Source of the DNA: WLMZ01 sp038227995
GTDB taxonomy: Bacteria; Actinomycetota; Acidimicrobiia; Acidimicrobiales; Ilumatobacteraceae
Direction of reading: 5' to 3'
NCBI GenBank assembly: GCA_038227995.1
Contig: JBBRPP010000024.1
Coordinates: 1 to 64,000, forward strand
DNA: 64,000 nucleotides
A program made the position numbers and the translations under genes. The notes below the pieces were generated by a model, which was not told the origin of the DNA, made no database searches, and saw nothing but the letters and a program-made list of their open reading frames with translations. Shown one piece after another: positions 8,466 to 15,673 of this stretch (positions are counted from its first letter, which is position 1; every line of letters starts with the position of its first letter).

Positions 8466-9857
8466 GTGACGTGGCGCGCTCGAGCGAGTTCCGTTCGCGT
8501 CCGGATCACCGTGTTGGCGACGCTCACCCTCCTCGTCGGGTTCGCCGTCGGGGGCGCTGTCCTGTTCGGCTCGCTACACGACGGTCTGGTCGATGCCGCC
8601 GCAGGTTCAGGACCACAACAGGCCGCTGAACTCGCTGCGCTGGCCGGTCGCGGGCCACTGCCGACAACGTTGCCGGCGCTCGATACCGGCCGGCTCACGT
8701 TGCTGCAGGTCATCGATCCCTCACGAGGGGTTGTCGCCGCCAGCGCGTCGTTGTCCGGCCGCCCCGCCCTGATGGACAGCACTGAACGCCGCCGCGCGAT
8801 TCGACACTCGATCGATGGACTCGGCGCCGGCCCCTGGTTGCTCGAGCCGACTCCCGCGACGTTGGGGGGTCGGCCAGAGCTGGTGGTCGTCGTCAGCTCA
8901 TTGCACGATGCCGAGGCGAGTGCGGAGGTCGTGCGTGAGCGCCTCGCCGTGACGTTCGTCCTCCTGTCGATCGTCATTGCGGCGTCGATCTGGTTCGTCG
9001 TCGGCCGGGCGCTACGACCGGTCGACCAGATGAGCAACACGGTCAACGACATCACCGCATCGAATCTCGATCGTCGCGTTGCCGTTCCGTCCAATACGGA
9101 CGAGGTCGGCCGGCTCGCCGCGACCCTGAACGACATGCTCGATCGGTTGCAACGAAGCGCCGCCGCTCAGCAGCGGTTCGTGGCGGACGCCTCTCATGAA
9201 CTGCGCACGCCCATTGCCAACACGCGGGCGGCGATCGAGGTCGCCAAGATGCGGCCCGAGGCCACCGACTGGGCATCGGTAGCCGACGACATCCTGGTGC
9301 AGAACGGCCGCATGGAGCGGCTGACGGATGACCTGTTGCTGCTGGCCCGCGCCGAGCACGGTGAGGTCGTTCGACGGTCCGAGCCTGTCGAGATCATCGA
9401 CCTCATCAGGTCGCTGACGCATCACTCGGTTCCGGCCGACCGCAGCTTGACCGTTCGGACCGCGCCGACGGCCGTCGCAGGCATCGTTGCGGGAGACGCC
9501 GACCAGCTGTCACGGATGCTCGTGAACCTCGTCGACAACGCGCTTCGTCACGCGCGCCATGCTGTCTCCGTGGATGCCAGCGTCGGATCGACGTCGGTGG
9601 AGATCCGCGTGTCGGACGACGGAGCGGGCATTCCGCCGGCGGAACGCGACAACGTCTTCCGCCCATTCGTTCGCCTCGACAGTCATCGTGACCGCGGCAG
9701 CGGTGGCACCGGACTCGGCCTCGCCATCGCTCGTCAGATCGCCGTCAACCACAACGGCACCGTGCGCATCGTCGACAACCAGCCGGGCGCGACGTTCGTC
9801 GTGCGGCTACCGATCTCAGTGTCCTCTCAGGAGGCGACGGGTACGTTGCAGGCATGA
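8466..9857 (+). CDS. Sensor histidine kinase
   Basis: The 463-residue kinase has a first transmembrane helix at about 12-34, a short extracytoplasmic sensor of about 125 residues, a second helix near 160-180, a HAMP region ('ALRPVDQMSNTVNDI'), and a HisKA domain with 'DASHELRTPIANTR' (His about residue 243). The HATPase domain has N-box 'NLVDNALRHA', 'DDGAGIP' and 'GTGLGLAIA'. GTG 8466 immediately follows the regulator stop codon; the ORF extends further upstream only through the regulator gene. The 3' end holds the promoter of the next operon and overlaps its start by 4 nt. Confidence 0.93.
   Translation: MTWRARASSVRVRITVLATLTLLVGFAVGGAVLFGSLHDGLVDAAAGSGPQQAAELAALAGRGPLPTTLPALDTGRLTLLQVIDPSRGVVAASASLSGRPALMDSTERRRAIRHSIDGLGAGPWLLEPTPATLGGRPELVVVVSSLHDAEASAEVVRERLAVTFVLLSIVIAASIWFVVGRALRPVDQMSNTVNDITASNLDRRVAVPSNTDEVGRLAATLNDMLDRLQRSAAAQQRFVADASHELRTPIANTRAAIEVAKMRPEATDWASVADDILVQNGRMERLTDDLLLLARAEHGEVVRRSEPVEIIDLIRSLTHHSVPADRSLTVRTAPTAVAGIVAGDADQLSRMLVNLVDNALRHARHAVSVDASVGSTSVEIRVSDDGAGIPPAERDNVFRPFVRLDSHRDRGSGGTGLGLAIARQIAVNHNGTVRIVDNQPGATFVVRLPISVSSQEATGTLQA
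9814..9847 (+). promoter_or_regulatory. TCTCAG-N5-TCTCAG box and -10 of the LolA-like/ABC operon
   Basis: TCTCAG at 9814-9819 and 9825-9830 lies inside the end of the kinase gene. After 11 nt comes TACGTT (9842-9847), a TAnnnT hexamer, then 6 nt and ATG 9854. Box-to-start spacing is identical to that of the regulator's own promoter, so the downstream operon can probably be transcribed independently of the kinase. Confidence 0.6.
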
Positions 9858-11002
9858 ACCCTCTGTCCAGGATCAATCGCCGATGGGCTGCACCATTGCT
9901 CGCGGTGGGTCTCGTGGCCGCAACCGCGGTCGTCCCGAACGCCATCGGATCCGCCGATGCCTCGCCACCTGCGCTGCCGCCCTTGACGCCCGCCGAGCTG
10001 CTGGTCAAGGTCCGCACGGCCAAGGTCACGGCGCTGTCGGGAACCGTCAAGCTCACGACCAACCTCGGTCTGCCGTCGCTCGACTCGCTGGGCGCGCTTG
10101 GGGGCGGCGGTTCAGCGACCTCGATCACCAGCCTGCTCGCCGGCGAGCATTCGGCTCAGATCTGGATCGACGGTACCTATCATCTGCGCGTCGCAACGAC
10201 CGCCCCGATGGCGGAGACGAACTGGATCCGCAACGGCAGCGATCTGTGGAGCTACGACAGCTCGACGTTGACCACGACACACGCGAGCATCCCGGCCGGC
10301 TCTCGCACTTCGGCCGACGCGGACACCGATCCGAAGACCTCGATCCCCGACCCGGCCCACGACACGCCGATCGAATTCGCTCAACAATTGATCGACAAGG
10401 TGACGCCGAGCACCGGTGTTTCGATCACGGACAACCGCTACGTCGCCGGCCGGGCGGTCTACCAACTGGTGCTGACGCCGAACGATCCCACCTCCACGGT
10501 GCAGGCCGTCACCTTCGCCGTCGATGCGGCGACCGGCTTGCCACTCGATGTTCGTGTCACTGCGAAGTCATCCGGTTCGACGGCGATCGAGATCGGATTC
10601 ACCTCGATCGACTTCAGCGTCCCGAGCGCGTCGATCTTCGACTTCACGCCACCACCCGGCTCGACGGTCGTCGAGGCCAAGACCCCCTCCGATCTGCTCT
10701 CGGCAGGCGGCGACCGGTATGACCGCCGCGGCAGGCGCAACCAACCGTCCGATGCGGCGAACGGCCTCGGCCAACTGACGACGTTGGGACAGAACTGGAC
10801 AACCGTGGCGGTCATCGAGAAGTCGTCGGTGGCCGGTCAACTGCAGTCCTTCCTGGCGAGCGCGCCACGAGTCACGGTCGGCGGTTCCATGGCGCGACTG
10901 GTGACGACGACTCTGGTCAACGTGTTGGTCTTCGATGACGGGCGAATCGCAATCGGCGCCGTCACGCCTGATCAACTCGAAGCACTCGTCGCCGCAGGAT
11001 GA
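9854..11002 (+). CDS. Secreted LolA-like / DUF2092-type envelope protein
   Basis: The 382-residue product has an Arg-containing N-terminus and a hydrophobic signal segment (about residues 12-35). Its domain is built of long beta strands with the pattern 'ELLVKVRTAKVTALSGTVKL', 'HLRVATTAP', 'DLWSYDSST', 'VAGRAVYQLVLTP' and 'GLPLDVRV'. This is how LolA-like outer-surface carrier domains look in Gram-positive bacteria. The C-terminal 90 residues carry a separate 'LGQNWTTVAVI' segment. It starts inside the kinase gene (ATGA overlap) and overlaps the ABC ATPase start by 4 nt, so the three genes are translationally coupled. It may sense or deliver the substrate of the exporter. Confidence 0.75.
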   Translation: MNPLSRINRRWAAPLLAVGLVAATAVVPNAIGSADASPPALPPLTPAELLVKVRTAKVTALSGTVKLTTNLGLPSLDSLGALGGGGSATSITSLLAGEHSAQIWIDGTYHLRVATTAPMAETNWIRNGSDLWSYDSSTLTTTHASIPAGSRTSADADTDPKTSIPDPAHDTPIEFAQQLIDKVTPSTGVSITDNRYVAGRAVYQLVLTPNDPTSTVQAVTFAVDAATGLPLDVRVTAKSSGSTAIEIGFTSIDFSVPSASIFDFTPPPGSTVVEAKTPSDLLSAGGDRYDRRGRRNQPSDAANGLGQLTTLGQNWTTVAVIEKSSVAGQLQSFLASAPRVTVGGSMARLVTTTLVNVLVFDDGRIAIGAVTPDQLEALVAAG

Positions 11003-11979
11003 CCACGCTCATCGACGAACGGTCGTCGGATCTGACCGCCGCCATGAACGACGCCGCGTTCGCGATCGAGACCACGGCGCTCACGAAGCGCTTCGGTTCT
11101 GTCGCGGTCGTCGATCACCTCGATCTCCAGGTCCCGGCCGGATCCGTGTTCGGGTTTCTCGGACCGAACGGTTCGGGGAAGACCACGACGATTCGAATGC
11201 TGCTCGGCCTGATCTCACCCAACGAAGGCTCCGTGGCGCTGTTCGGACAACCGATCCCCGCCGCTTCGATGCAGGTGCTCCCCGCGGTCGGTGCGCTCGT
11301 CGAAGGGCCGGCGTGTTACCCCTGGCTGACCGGCCGGCAGAACTTGGAGCGGATGGATGCGGCCGGCCCGCACCCGGAAGCACGGACTCGTGATGCGAGG
11401 ATCGACCTGGCCCTCGAACGAGTCGGTCTCAGCGCCGCACAGAACAAGAAGTTCAAGGCGTACAGCCTCGGGATGCGGCAACGGCTCGGCCTGGCGCAGG
11501 CACTGCTGCGACCGCGCAAGATGTTGATCCTCGACGAACCGACCAACGGCATGGACCCGCAGGGAACGCGCGAGATCCGACACCTGATCCGCGAGCTCGC
11601 CGCCGACGGAACCACCGTGTTCCTCTCGAGTCACCTCCTGGCCGAGATCGAGCAGGTGTGCACGCATGTCGCGATGATGCGGCTCGGCAAGCTCGTCACC
11701 CAGGGTTCGTTGAGCGCGCTCCAGGACGCGAACGCACCGCGCCTCCGCCTGCAGACCGCCGATCTCGAACTCGCCATCAACGTGCTGTGCGGCATCGGCC
11801 TCGATCCCGCGATCGTCGAGGGCCAGGTGACCGGCGAGTTGGGCGAACACCATCCCGAGGCAGTGTGCAAGGCGTTGGTCGACGGCGGTGTCGGCGTGCG
11901 CGAGTTCAGGGTCGAACGGCCGTCGTTGGAAGACACATTCGTGGCGCTCACCGGGGAGGGTTTCGATGTTGCGCGCTGA
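10999..11979 (+). CDS. ABC transporter ATP-binding protein
   Basis: The 326-residue ATPase shows Walker A 'GPNGSGKTT', signature 'YSLGMRQRLGLAQ', Walker B 'MLILDEPTNGMDP' and the switch His in 'FLSSHLL'. A C-terminal extension of about 90 residues ('VERPSLEDTFVALTG') is typical of drug/lantibiotic-type exporters (DrrA/CcmA class). It overlaps both neighbours, and the permease start lies inside its last codons. It powers the downstream membrane subunit. Confidence 0.92.
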   Translation: MTTLIDERSSDLTAAMNDAAFAIETTALTKRFGSVAVVDHLDLQVPAGSVFGFLGPNGSGKTTTIRMLLGLISPNEGSVALFGQPIPAASMQVLPAVGALVEGPACYPWLTGRQNLERMDAAGPHPEARTRDARIDLALERVGLSAAQNKKFKAYSLGMRQRLGLAQALLRPRKMLILDEPTNGMDPQGTREIRHLIRELAADGTTVFLSSHLLAEIEQVCTHVAMMRLGKLVTQGSLSALQDANAPRLRLQTADLELAINVLCGIGLDPAIVEGQVTGELGEHHPEAVCKALVDGGVGVREFRVERPSLEDTFVALTGEGFDVAR

Positions 11980-12766
11980 GCTGCTGCACCTCTTCCGCCG
12001 CCGGCGGATCCATGCCTTGCTCGTCGTGCTCGCGCTCGTCCCGATCACGATCGTGATCGCGCTCAAGCTGTCGGGCGGCCCGGATCACGGTGACGGTCCG
12101 ACCTTTCTCAACCAGGTGACCAACAACGGCGTGTTCGCCGCGCTCGCCGGTCTGGTGATCACGCTGCCCGTGTTCCTGCCGCTCGCGATCGCGATCGTCG
12201 CCGGCGATGCGATCGCGGGCGAGGCCGGGCTCGGCACGCTGCGCTACCTCCTCATCCGTCCGACCGGGCGATCTCGTCTCCTCGTGGCCAAGGGCCTCAG
12301 CGTGATCGTGTTCTGCTTCGTCGCGACGCTGGTCGTCGCACTCGCCGGTCTGATCGTCGGCTCGATCCTGTTCCCGGTCGGCAAGGTCACCACGCTCTCG
12401 GGTGACACGCTGTCGCTCTCGTCCGGCATCTGGCGGATGTGCATCGCCGCCGCACTCGTCGCGCTCTCTCTCCTCGGTCTGGCCGCGATCAGCCTCTTCG
12501 CCTCGACGATGACCGACGTCGCGATCGGCGCGATGGCCGCGACGCTCGGCATCCTCATCCTGTCGGGAATCCTCGATGCCATCCCCCAGCTGTCGGCCAT
12601 CCATCCGTGGCTGTTCACGCACAACTGGTTGTCGTTCGCCGACGTCATGCGCACGCACATCTCGTGGACTGCGATCAAGAAGAACCTCGGATTGCAGGGC
12701 GCGTACGTCGTCGTGTTCGCGAGTGCGGCGTGGGCACGGTTCACACCGCGCGACATCCTGGCGTGA
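11966..12766 (+). CDS. ABC-2 type transporter permease
   Basis: The 266-residue membrane protein begins MLRAELLHLFRRRR and has about six transmembrane helices. It has the family segment 'AGEAGLGTLRYLLIRPTGRSRLLVAKGLSV', characteristic of ABC-2 exporter permeases. Its ATG lies inside the ATPase gene (14-nt overlap). The final codons and the stop are the first copy of a 23-bp tandem repeat that runs past the gene end. Confidence 0.9.
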   Translation: MLRAELLHLFRRRRIHALLVVLALVPITIVIALKLSGGPDHGDGPTFLNQVTNNGVFAALAGLVITLPVFLPLAIAIVAGDAIAGEAGLGTLRYLLIRPTGRSRLLVAKGLSVIVFCFVATLVVALAGLIVGSILFPVGKVTTLSGDTLSLSSGIWRMCIAAALVALSLLGLAAISLFASTMTDVAIGAMAATLGILILSGILDAIPQLSAIHPWLFTHNWLSFADVMRTHISWTAIKKNLGLQGAYVVVFASAAWARFTPRDILA

Positions 12767-12816
12767 AGCAGGGCGACATCCTGGCGTGAACCAGGGCGAC
12801 ATCCTGGCCTGAAGCC
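12750..12816. repeat. 23-bp tandem repeat, about 3 copies, spanning a stop codon
   Basis: The unit GCGACATCCTGGCGTGAA plus five bases starts at 12750, 12773 and 12796. The first copy encodes the last residues and TGA stop of the permease. The other two are near-perfect copies carrying the same in-unit TGA (one C/G change each). This looks like a recent tandem duplication of a gene end. Confidence 0.85.
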
Positions 12817-12831
12817 GCCGAGGCGTCGTGC

Positions 12832-13596
12832 CTACAGCGCTTCGCTGCGCTGCATCACCGTCAGGTACCAGACGGCACACACGATCAATCCGATCAACAC
12901 CAGGCTCACTCTGCCCGCACCCAGCCCCAGCCCGCTGCGGTACGTCGGTACGCCGATCCAGTCGGCAAACGAAGCGCCGAGCGGCCGGGTCACGATGTAT
13001 GCGAACCAGAAGGCGATCACGGCGTCGAGGCGAAGCCATCGATACGCGATGCACGGCACCAGGATCACCGCCGCGAAGAGCAAGCCGGATGAGAAGTAGC
13101 CGAGCTCGAAGGTGTTCGCCGTCGCATCGCCCAGCGCCGTGCCCAGAGCAAACGTTGTCATCACCGTGGTCCAGTAGAAGAGCTCGCGTCGACGCGTCGT
13201 GATGCTGTGGATCGACAGCGTGCCCTCGAGCGCGAACCACAGCGTCAGCACGCCGACGAGAGCGACGAGGAACACAGCGCTCGACGCGACGTACGGCACC
13301 CCAAGGGCGACATGAACGGCGTCTGCGGCCATCGTGCCGAACACCCCGACCATCGCGACGGTCAACCAGTACCGCCACGGGATGTAGCGAGTCGCGGCGA
13401 ACTGCAACAGCAGCGCGACCGTGAGTGCTCCTCCCCCGCCGGCGACAGCTACCGCAGGTGGCCACTTGTGGACCAGGAAGTCCGAAGCGGACTCACCCAT
13501 GCCGGTCGTGAGCGCCTTGGCGATCCAGAACGCGGCAGTCGCCTGCGGCACTTTGACAGCAGTGGCGATGGCCGGGTGCGTCACGACATCGGCCAT
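12832..13596 (-). CDS. COG4705-type polytopic membrane protein
   Basis: The 254-residue protein has about eight hydrophobic segments and the family pattern 'KVPQATAAFWIAKALTTGMGE', 'FWFAYIVTRPLGASFADWIG' and 'TALGDATANTF'. These repeated 'TT.GE' and 'RPLGAS.AD' motifs are typical of COG4705 membrane proteins, whose function is not established. ATG 13596 begins MADVVTHPA; the frame is open further upstream, but that stretch is not conserved-looking. A GTAA-type direct-repeat box with a TACAGT hexamer lies upstream. Confidence 0.8.
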   Translation of the reverse strand: MADVVTHPAIATAVKVPQATAAFWIAKALTTGMGESASDFLVHKWPPAVAVAGGGGALTVALLLQFAATRYIPWRYWLTVAMVGVFGTMAADAVHVALGVPYVASSAVFLVALVGVLTLWFALEGTLSIHSITTRRRELFYWTTVMTTFALGTALGDATANTFELGYFSSGLLFAAVILVPCIAYRWLRLDAVIAFWFAYIVTRPLGASFADWIGVPTYRSGLGLGAGRVSLVLIGLIVCAVWYLTVMQRSEAL

Positions 13597-13644
13597 CAGA
13601 CGGGTGCCGGCCCAGCAGGAGGCAGCTCGACCGACACCTTCTGA

Positions 13645-13699
13645 ACTGTACGAGTCGGTCCTCCAGCGTTTCGTGTGAGCCCGGTAAACCGCGGGTAAC
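13645..13699 (-). promoter_or_regulatory. GTAA-type direct-repeat box and -10 candidate (COG4705 gene)
   Basis: GGTAAA (13683-13688) and GGTAAC (13694-13699) are 11 bp apart on the plus strand. On the minus strand TACAGT (13650-13645) follows after 32 nt and lies about 48 nt from ATG 13596. The box orientation relative to this gene matches that at the glycerophosphodiesterase and flippase promoters. It could also affect the divergent ABC operon. Confidence 0.45.
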
Positions 13700-13720
13700 A
13701 AGGCGGGCAGGAGCGGTCGG

Positions 13721-13754
13721 TCTCAGGATGCTCTCAGGGCGCACTCCGTATGGT
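13721..13754 (+). promoter_or_regulatory. TCTCAG-N5-TCTCAG box and -10 of the second ABC operon
   Basis: TCTCAG occurs at 13721-13726 and 13732-13737. After 11 nt comes TATGGT (13749-13754), then 7 nt and an ATG at 13762. Geometry is the same as in the other two TCTCAG promoters. It lies only 21 bp from the GTAA box, so two regulators could meet in this divergent region. Confidence 0.6.
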
Positions 13755-13761
13755 CGAGCAC

Positions 13762-13821
13762 ATGAAGCATCACCATGCTCGTGCGGCACGCACAAACCCG
13801 AACGGCGACCCGACACGATGA
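13762..13821 (+). CDS. Putative 19-residue leader peptide
   Basis: A 19-codon ORF starts at the ATG predicted to be the leaderless 5' end of the transcript and encodes MKHHHARAARTNPNGDPTR. Its TGA overlaps the ATG of the ABC ATPase (ATGA). The product is basic and contains three consecutive histidines. It could couple translation or act as an attenuator, or it may be only a spacer ORF allowing reinitiation. There is no evidence beyond position and geometry. Confidence 0.4.
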   Translation: MKHHHARAARTNPNGDPTR

Positions 13822-14741
13822 TCAAGGCCCAAGGACTCACCAAGCGCTACGGCTCCACCATTGCCGTCGATCACCTCGACTTCGAGGTCCAGCCAGGCGT
13901 CGTCACGGGCTTCCTCGGGCCCAACGGTGCCGGCAAGACCACGACCATGAGGTTGATCCTCGGGCTGGATTCGCCGACGTCGGGAACCGTCACCGTCAAT
14001 GGTCGCCTGTATGCCGACGTGCCGTATCCGCTGCACGAGGTGGGCGCACTGCTGGACGCGAAGGCATTGCATCCGAGCCGAAGCGCGTACAACCACCTTC
14101 TCTCATTGGCCAAGAGCAGCCGCATCAGTCGCGCACGCGTCGACGTCGTCCTCGACCTCGTCGGTCTCAGTGATGTCGCCGGCCGGCCGGCCGGAAAGTT
14201 CTCGCTCGGCATGGGTCAACGGCTCGGCATCGCTGCCGCGCTCCTCGGCGATCCACCGATCCTGATGTTCGACGAACCGGTGAACGGTCTCGATCCCGAG
14301 GGCATCCTCTGGATCCGAACGCTGCTCAAATCGCTGGCAATGGAAGGTCGCACGATCTTCCTGTCCAGCCACCTGATGTCGGAGATGGCACAGACCGCAG
14401 ACCAACTGATCGTCGTCGGACGCGGTCGGCTGATCGCGGCCGACAGCGTTGCCAATGTGATCGGAAGCGGTCAGGGGACGGTCCGAGTCGAAACCCCACG
14501 ACTCGATGATCTGGCCCAGGTCCTGCGCAACGCGGGAGGGATCATCACCCTTCTCCACAACGCGTTGGAGGTCAGCGGACTCGAGTCGAAAACCATCGGC
14601 GAGTTGGCGCTCGAGCATCACATCGTCCTCCACGAACTGGTCCGCCAACGCGAGTCGTTGGAGGATGCCTATTTCCGTCTGACCGAAGCCAGTGTGGACT
14701 TCCACGGCTCGAACACGCTTGTTTCAGGAGACCCGCAATGA
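13818..14741 (+). CDS. ABC transporter ATP-binding protein (second exporter)
   Basis: The 307-residue ATPase starts MIKAQGLTKRYG. It has Walker A 'GPNGAGKTT', signature 'KFSLGMGQRLGIA', Walker B 'ILMFDEPVNGLDP' and switch His 'FLSSHLM'. The C-terminal domain ends 'RESLEDAYFRLTEASVDF', typical of multidrug/lantibiotic exporters. The Walker B Asp-Glu pair is intact. ATG 13818 overlaps the stop of a short leader ORF, and its own stop overlaps the permease start. Confidence 0.92.
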   Translation: MIKAQGLTKRYGSTIAVDHLDFEVQPGVVTGFLGPNGAGKTTTMRLILGLDSPTSGTVTVNGRLYADVPYPLHEVGALLDAKALHPSRSAYNHLLSLAKSSRISRARVDVVLDLVGLSDVAGRPAGKFSLGMGQRLGIAAALLGDPPILMFDEPVNGLDPEGILWIRTLLKSLAMEGRTIFLSSHLMSEMAQTADQLIVVGRGRLIAADSVANVIGSGQGTVRVETPRLDDLAQVLRNAGGIITLLHNALEVSGLESKTIGELALEHHIVLHELVRQRESLEDAYFRLTEASVDFHGSNTLVSGDPQ

Positions 14742-15568
14742 CCATCATCACACACTTCGAACGAGCGGCACTCCCCCATCCGGACACGGCCAAAGGCACG
14801 TTCTGGGCTGCAGTCGGTGCGGAGTGGGTCAAGCTGCGCAGCGTCAAATCCACTGTCTGGTCCCTGCTCGTCACCGTCGTCATCACCGTCGGCCTGGGCG
14901 CCCTGCTGTGCGCGGCGATCGTCGCCCGTTGGGACCACCTCGATCCATTCGAGCGACTGACGTTCGACGCGACAGCTCGCAGCCTGAGCGGCATCTTTCT
15001 CGCGCAACTCGCCATTGGCGTTCTCGGGGTTCTGGTGATCGGCTCGGAGTACACCACTGGCTCGATCCGCACGACCTTTGCCGCGATTCCACGACGACGG
15101 ACGGTCATCGCCGCGAAAGCCGCGGTGCTCGCCGCCGTCTCGTTGGTCGTGGGCCTGATCGGTTGCTTCACCGCGTTCGGAATCGGACAGGTCATCCTGC
15201 AGGGCAAGCACGTCGGGGTGTCGCTGGGAGATCCTCGCGTGCTTCGAGCCGTCGTCGGCGGCGCCATCTATCTGACCGCCGTGGCGGTGATCGGGTTCTC
15301 GATGGCCACGGTGCTGCGGCGCACGCCCGGCGCCCTCGCCGCACTGTTCGCCGTGGTGCTCGTCCTACCGATCCTGTCGAACGCGTTGCCGAGCCCGTGG
15401 GACAACAACGTCTCCAAGTTGCTCCCGGCAACGGCCGGCGAGTCGCTCTTCAGCACTCGTGCCGCGGGCGACATCCTCACCACCGGCCACGCCATCATCG
15501 TGCTCGCGGTGTGGGTCGTGGTGACGTTCACCGCAGCCATGATCGCAGTCGGTCGCCGTGACGCATGA
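14738..15568 (+). CDS. ABC-2 type transporter permease (second exporter)
   Basis: The 276-residue protein has a cytoplasmic N-terminus containing 'AEWVKLRSVKSTVWSLL', the hallmark entry to the first helix in ABC-2 permeases. About six transmembrane segments and the motif 'IGSEYTTGSIRTTFAAIPRR' follow. It overlaps the ATPase gene by 4 nt (ATGA). A short GC hairpin, CCGCC-TGTG-GGCGG, follows at 15586-15599 without a T-run. Confidence 0.9.
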   Translation: MTIITHFERAALPHPDTAKGTFWAAVGAEWVKLRSVKSTVWSLLVTVVITVGLGALLCAAIVARWDHLDPFERLTFDATARSLSGIFLAQLAIGVLGVLVIGSEYTTGSIRTTFAAIPRRRTVIAAKAAVLAAVSLVVGLIGCFTAFGIGQVILQGKHVGVSLGDPRVLRAVVGGAIYLTAVAVIGFSMATVLRRTPGALAALFAVVLVLPILSNALPSPWDNNVSKLLPATAGESLFSTRAAGDILTTGHAIIVLAVWVVVTFTAAMIAVGRRDA

Positions 15569-15603
15569 CGGCCGGCGCATTCGTGCCGCCTGTGGGCGGG
15601 GCG

Positions 15604-15666
15604 AGTAAAGAGTCAGTAAATCGGCCCCGACCTGAACTCGACCGGGCACCTCGGCGACGGTACCGT
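15604..15666 (+). promoter_or_regulatory. AGTAAA-N5-AGTAAA box and leaderless -10 (phosphodiester glycosidase)
   Basis: AGTAAA at 15604-15609 and 15615-15620 form a perfect direct repeat with an 11-bp period. TACCGT (15661-15666) lies 7 nt before GTG 15674, giving a leaderless promoter. The 40-nt gap between box and -10 is identical to that at the GT2 promoter near 18.2 kb. Confidence 0.55.
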
Positions 15667-15673
15667 CGACGGC

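Noticed and set aside
12750..12816. Possible CRISPR-like repeat
   Set aside because: Copies are directly adjacent with no spacers and include coding sequence; it is a simple tandem duplication.
11948..13465. 505-residue minus-strand ORF
   Set aside because: Antisense to the ABC permease and out of frame with the COG4705 gene. Charged low-complexity repeats (RRD, ERE) are typical of high-GC shadow frames.
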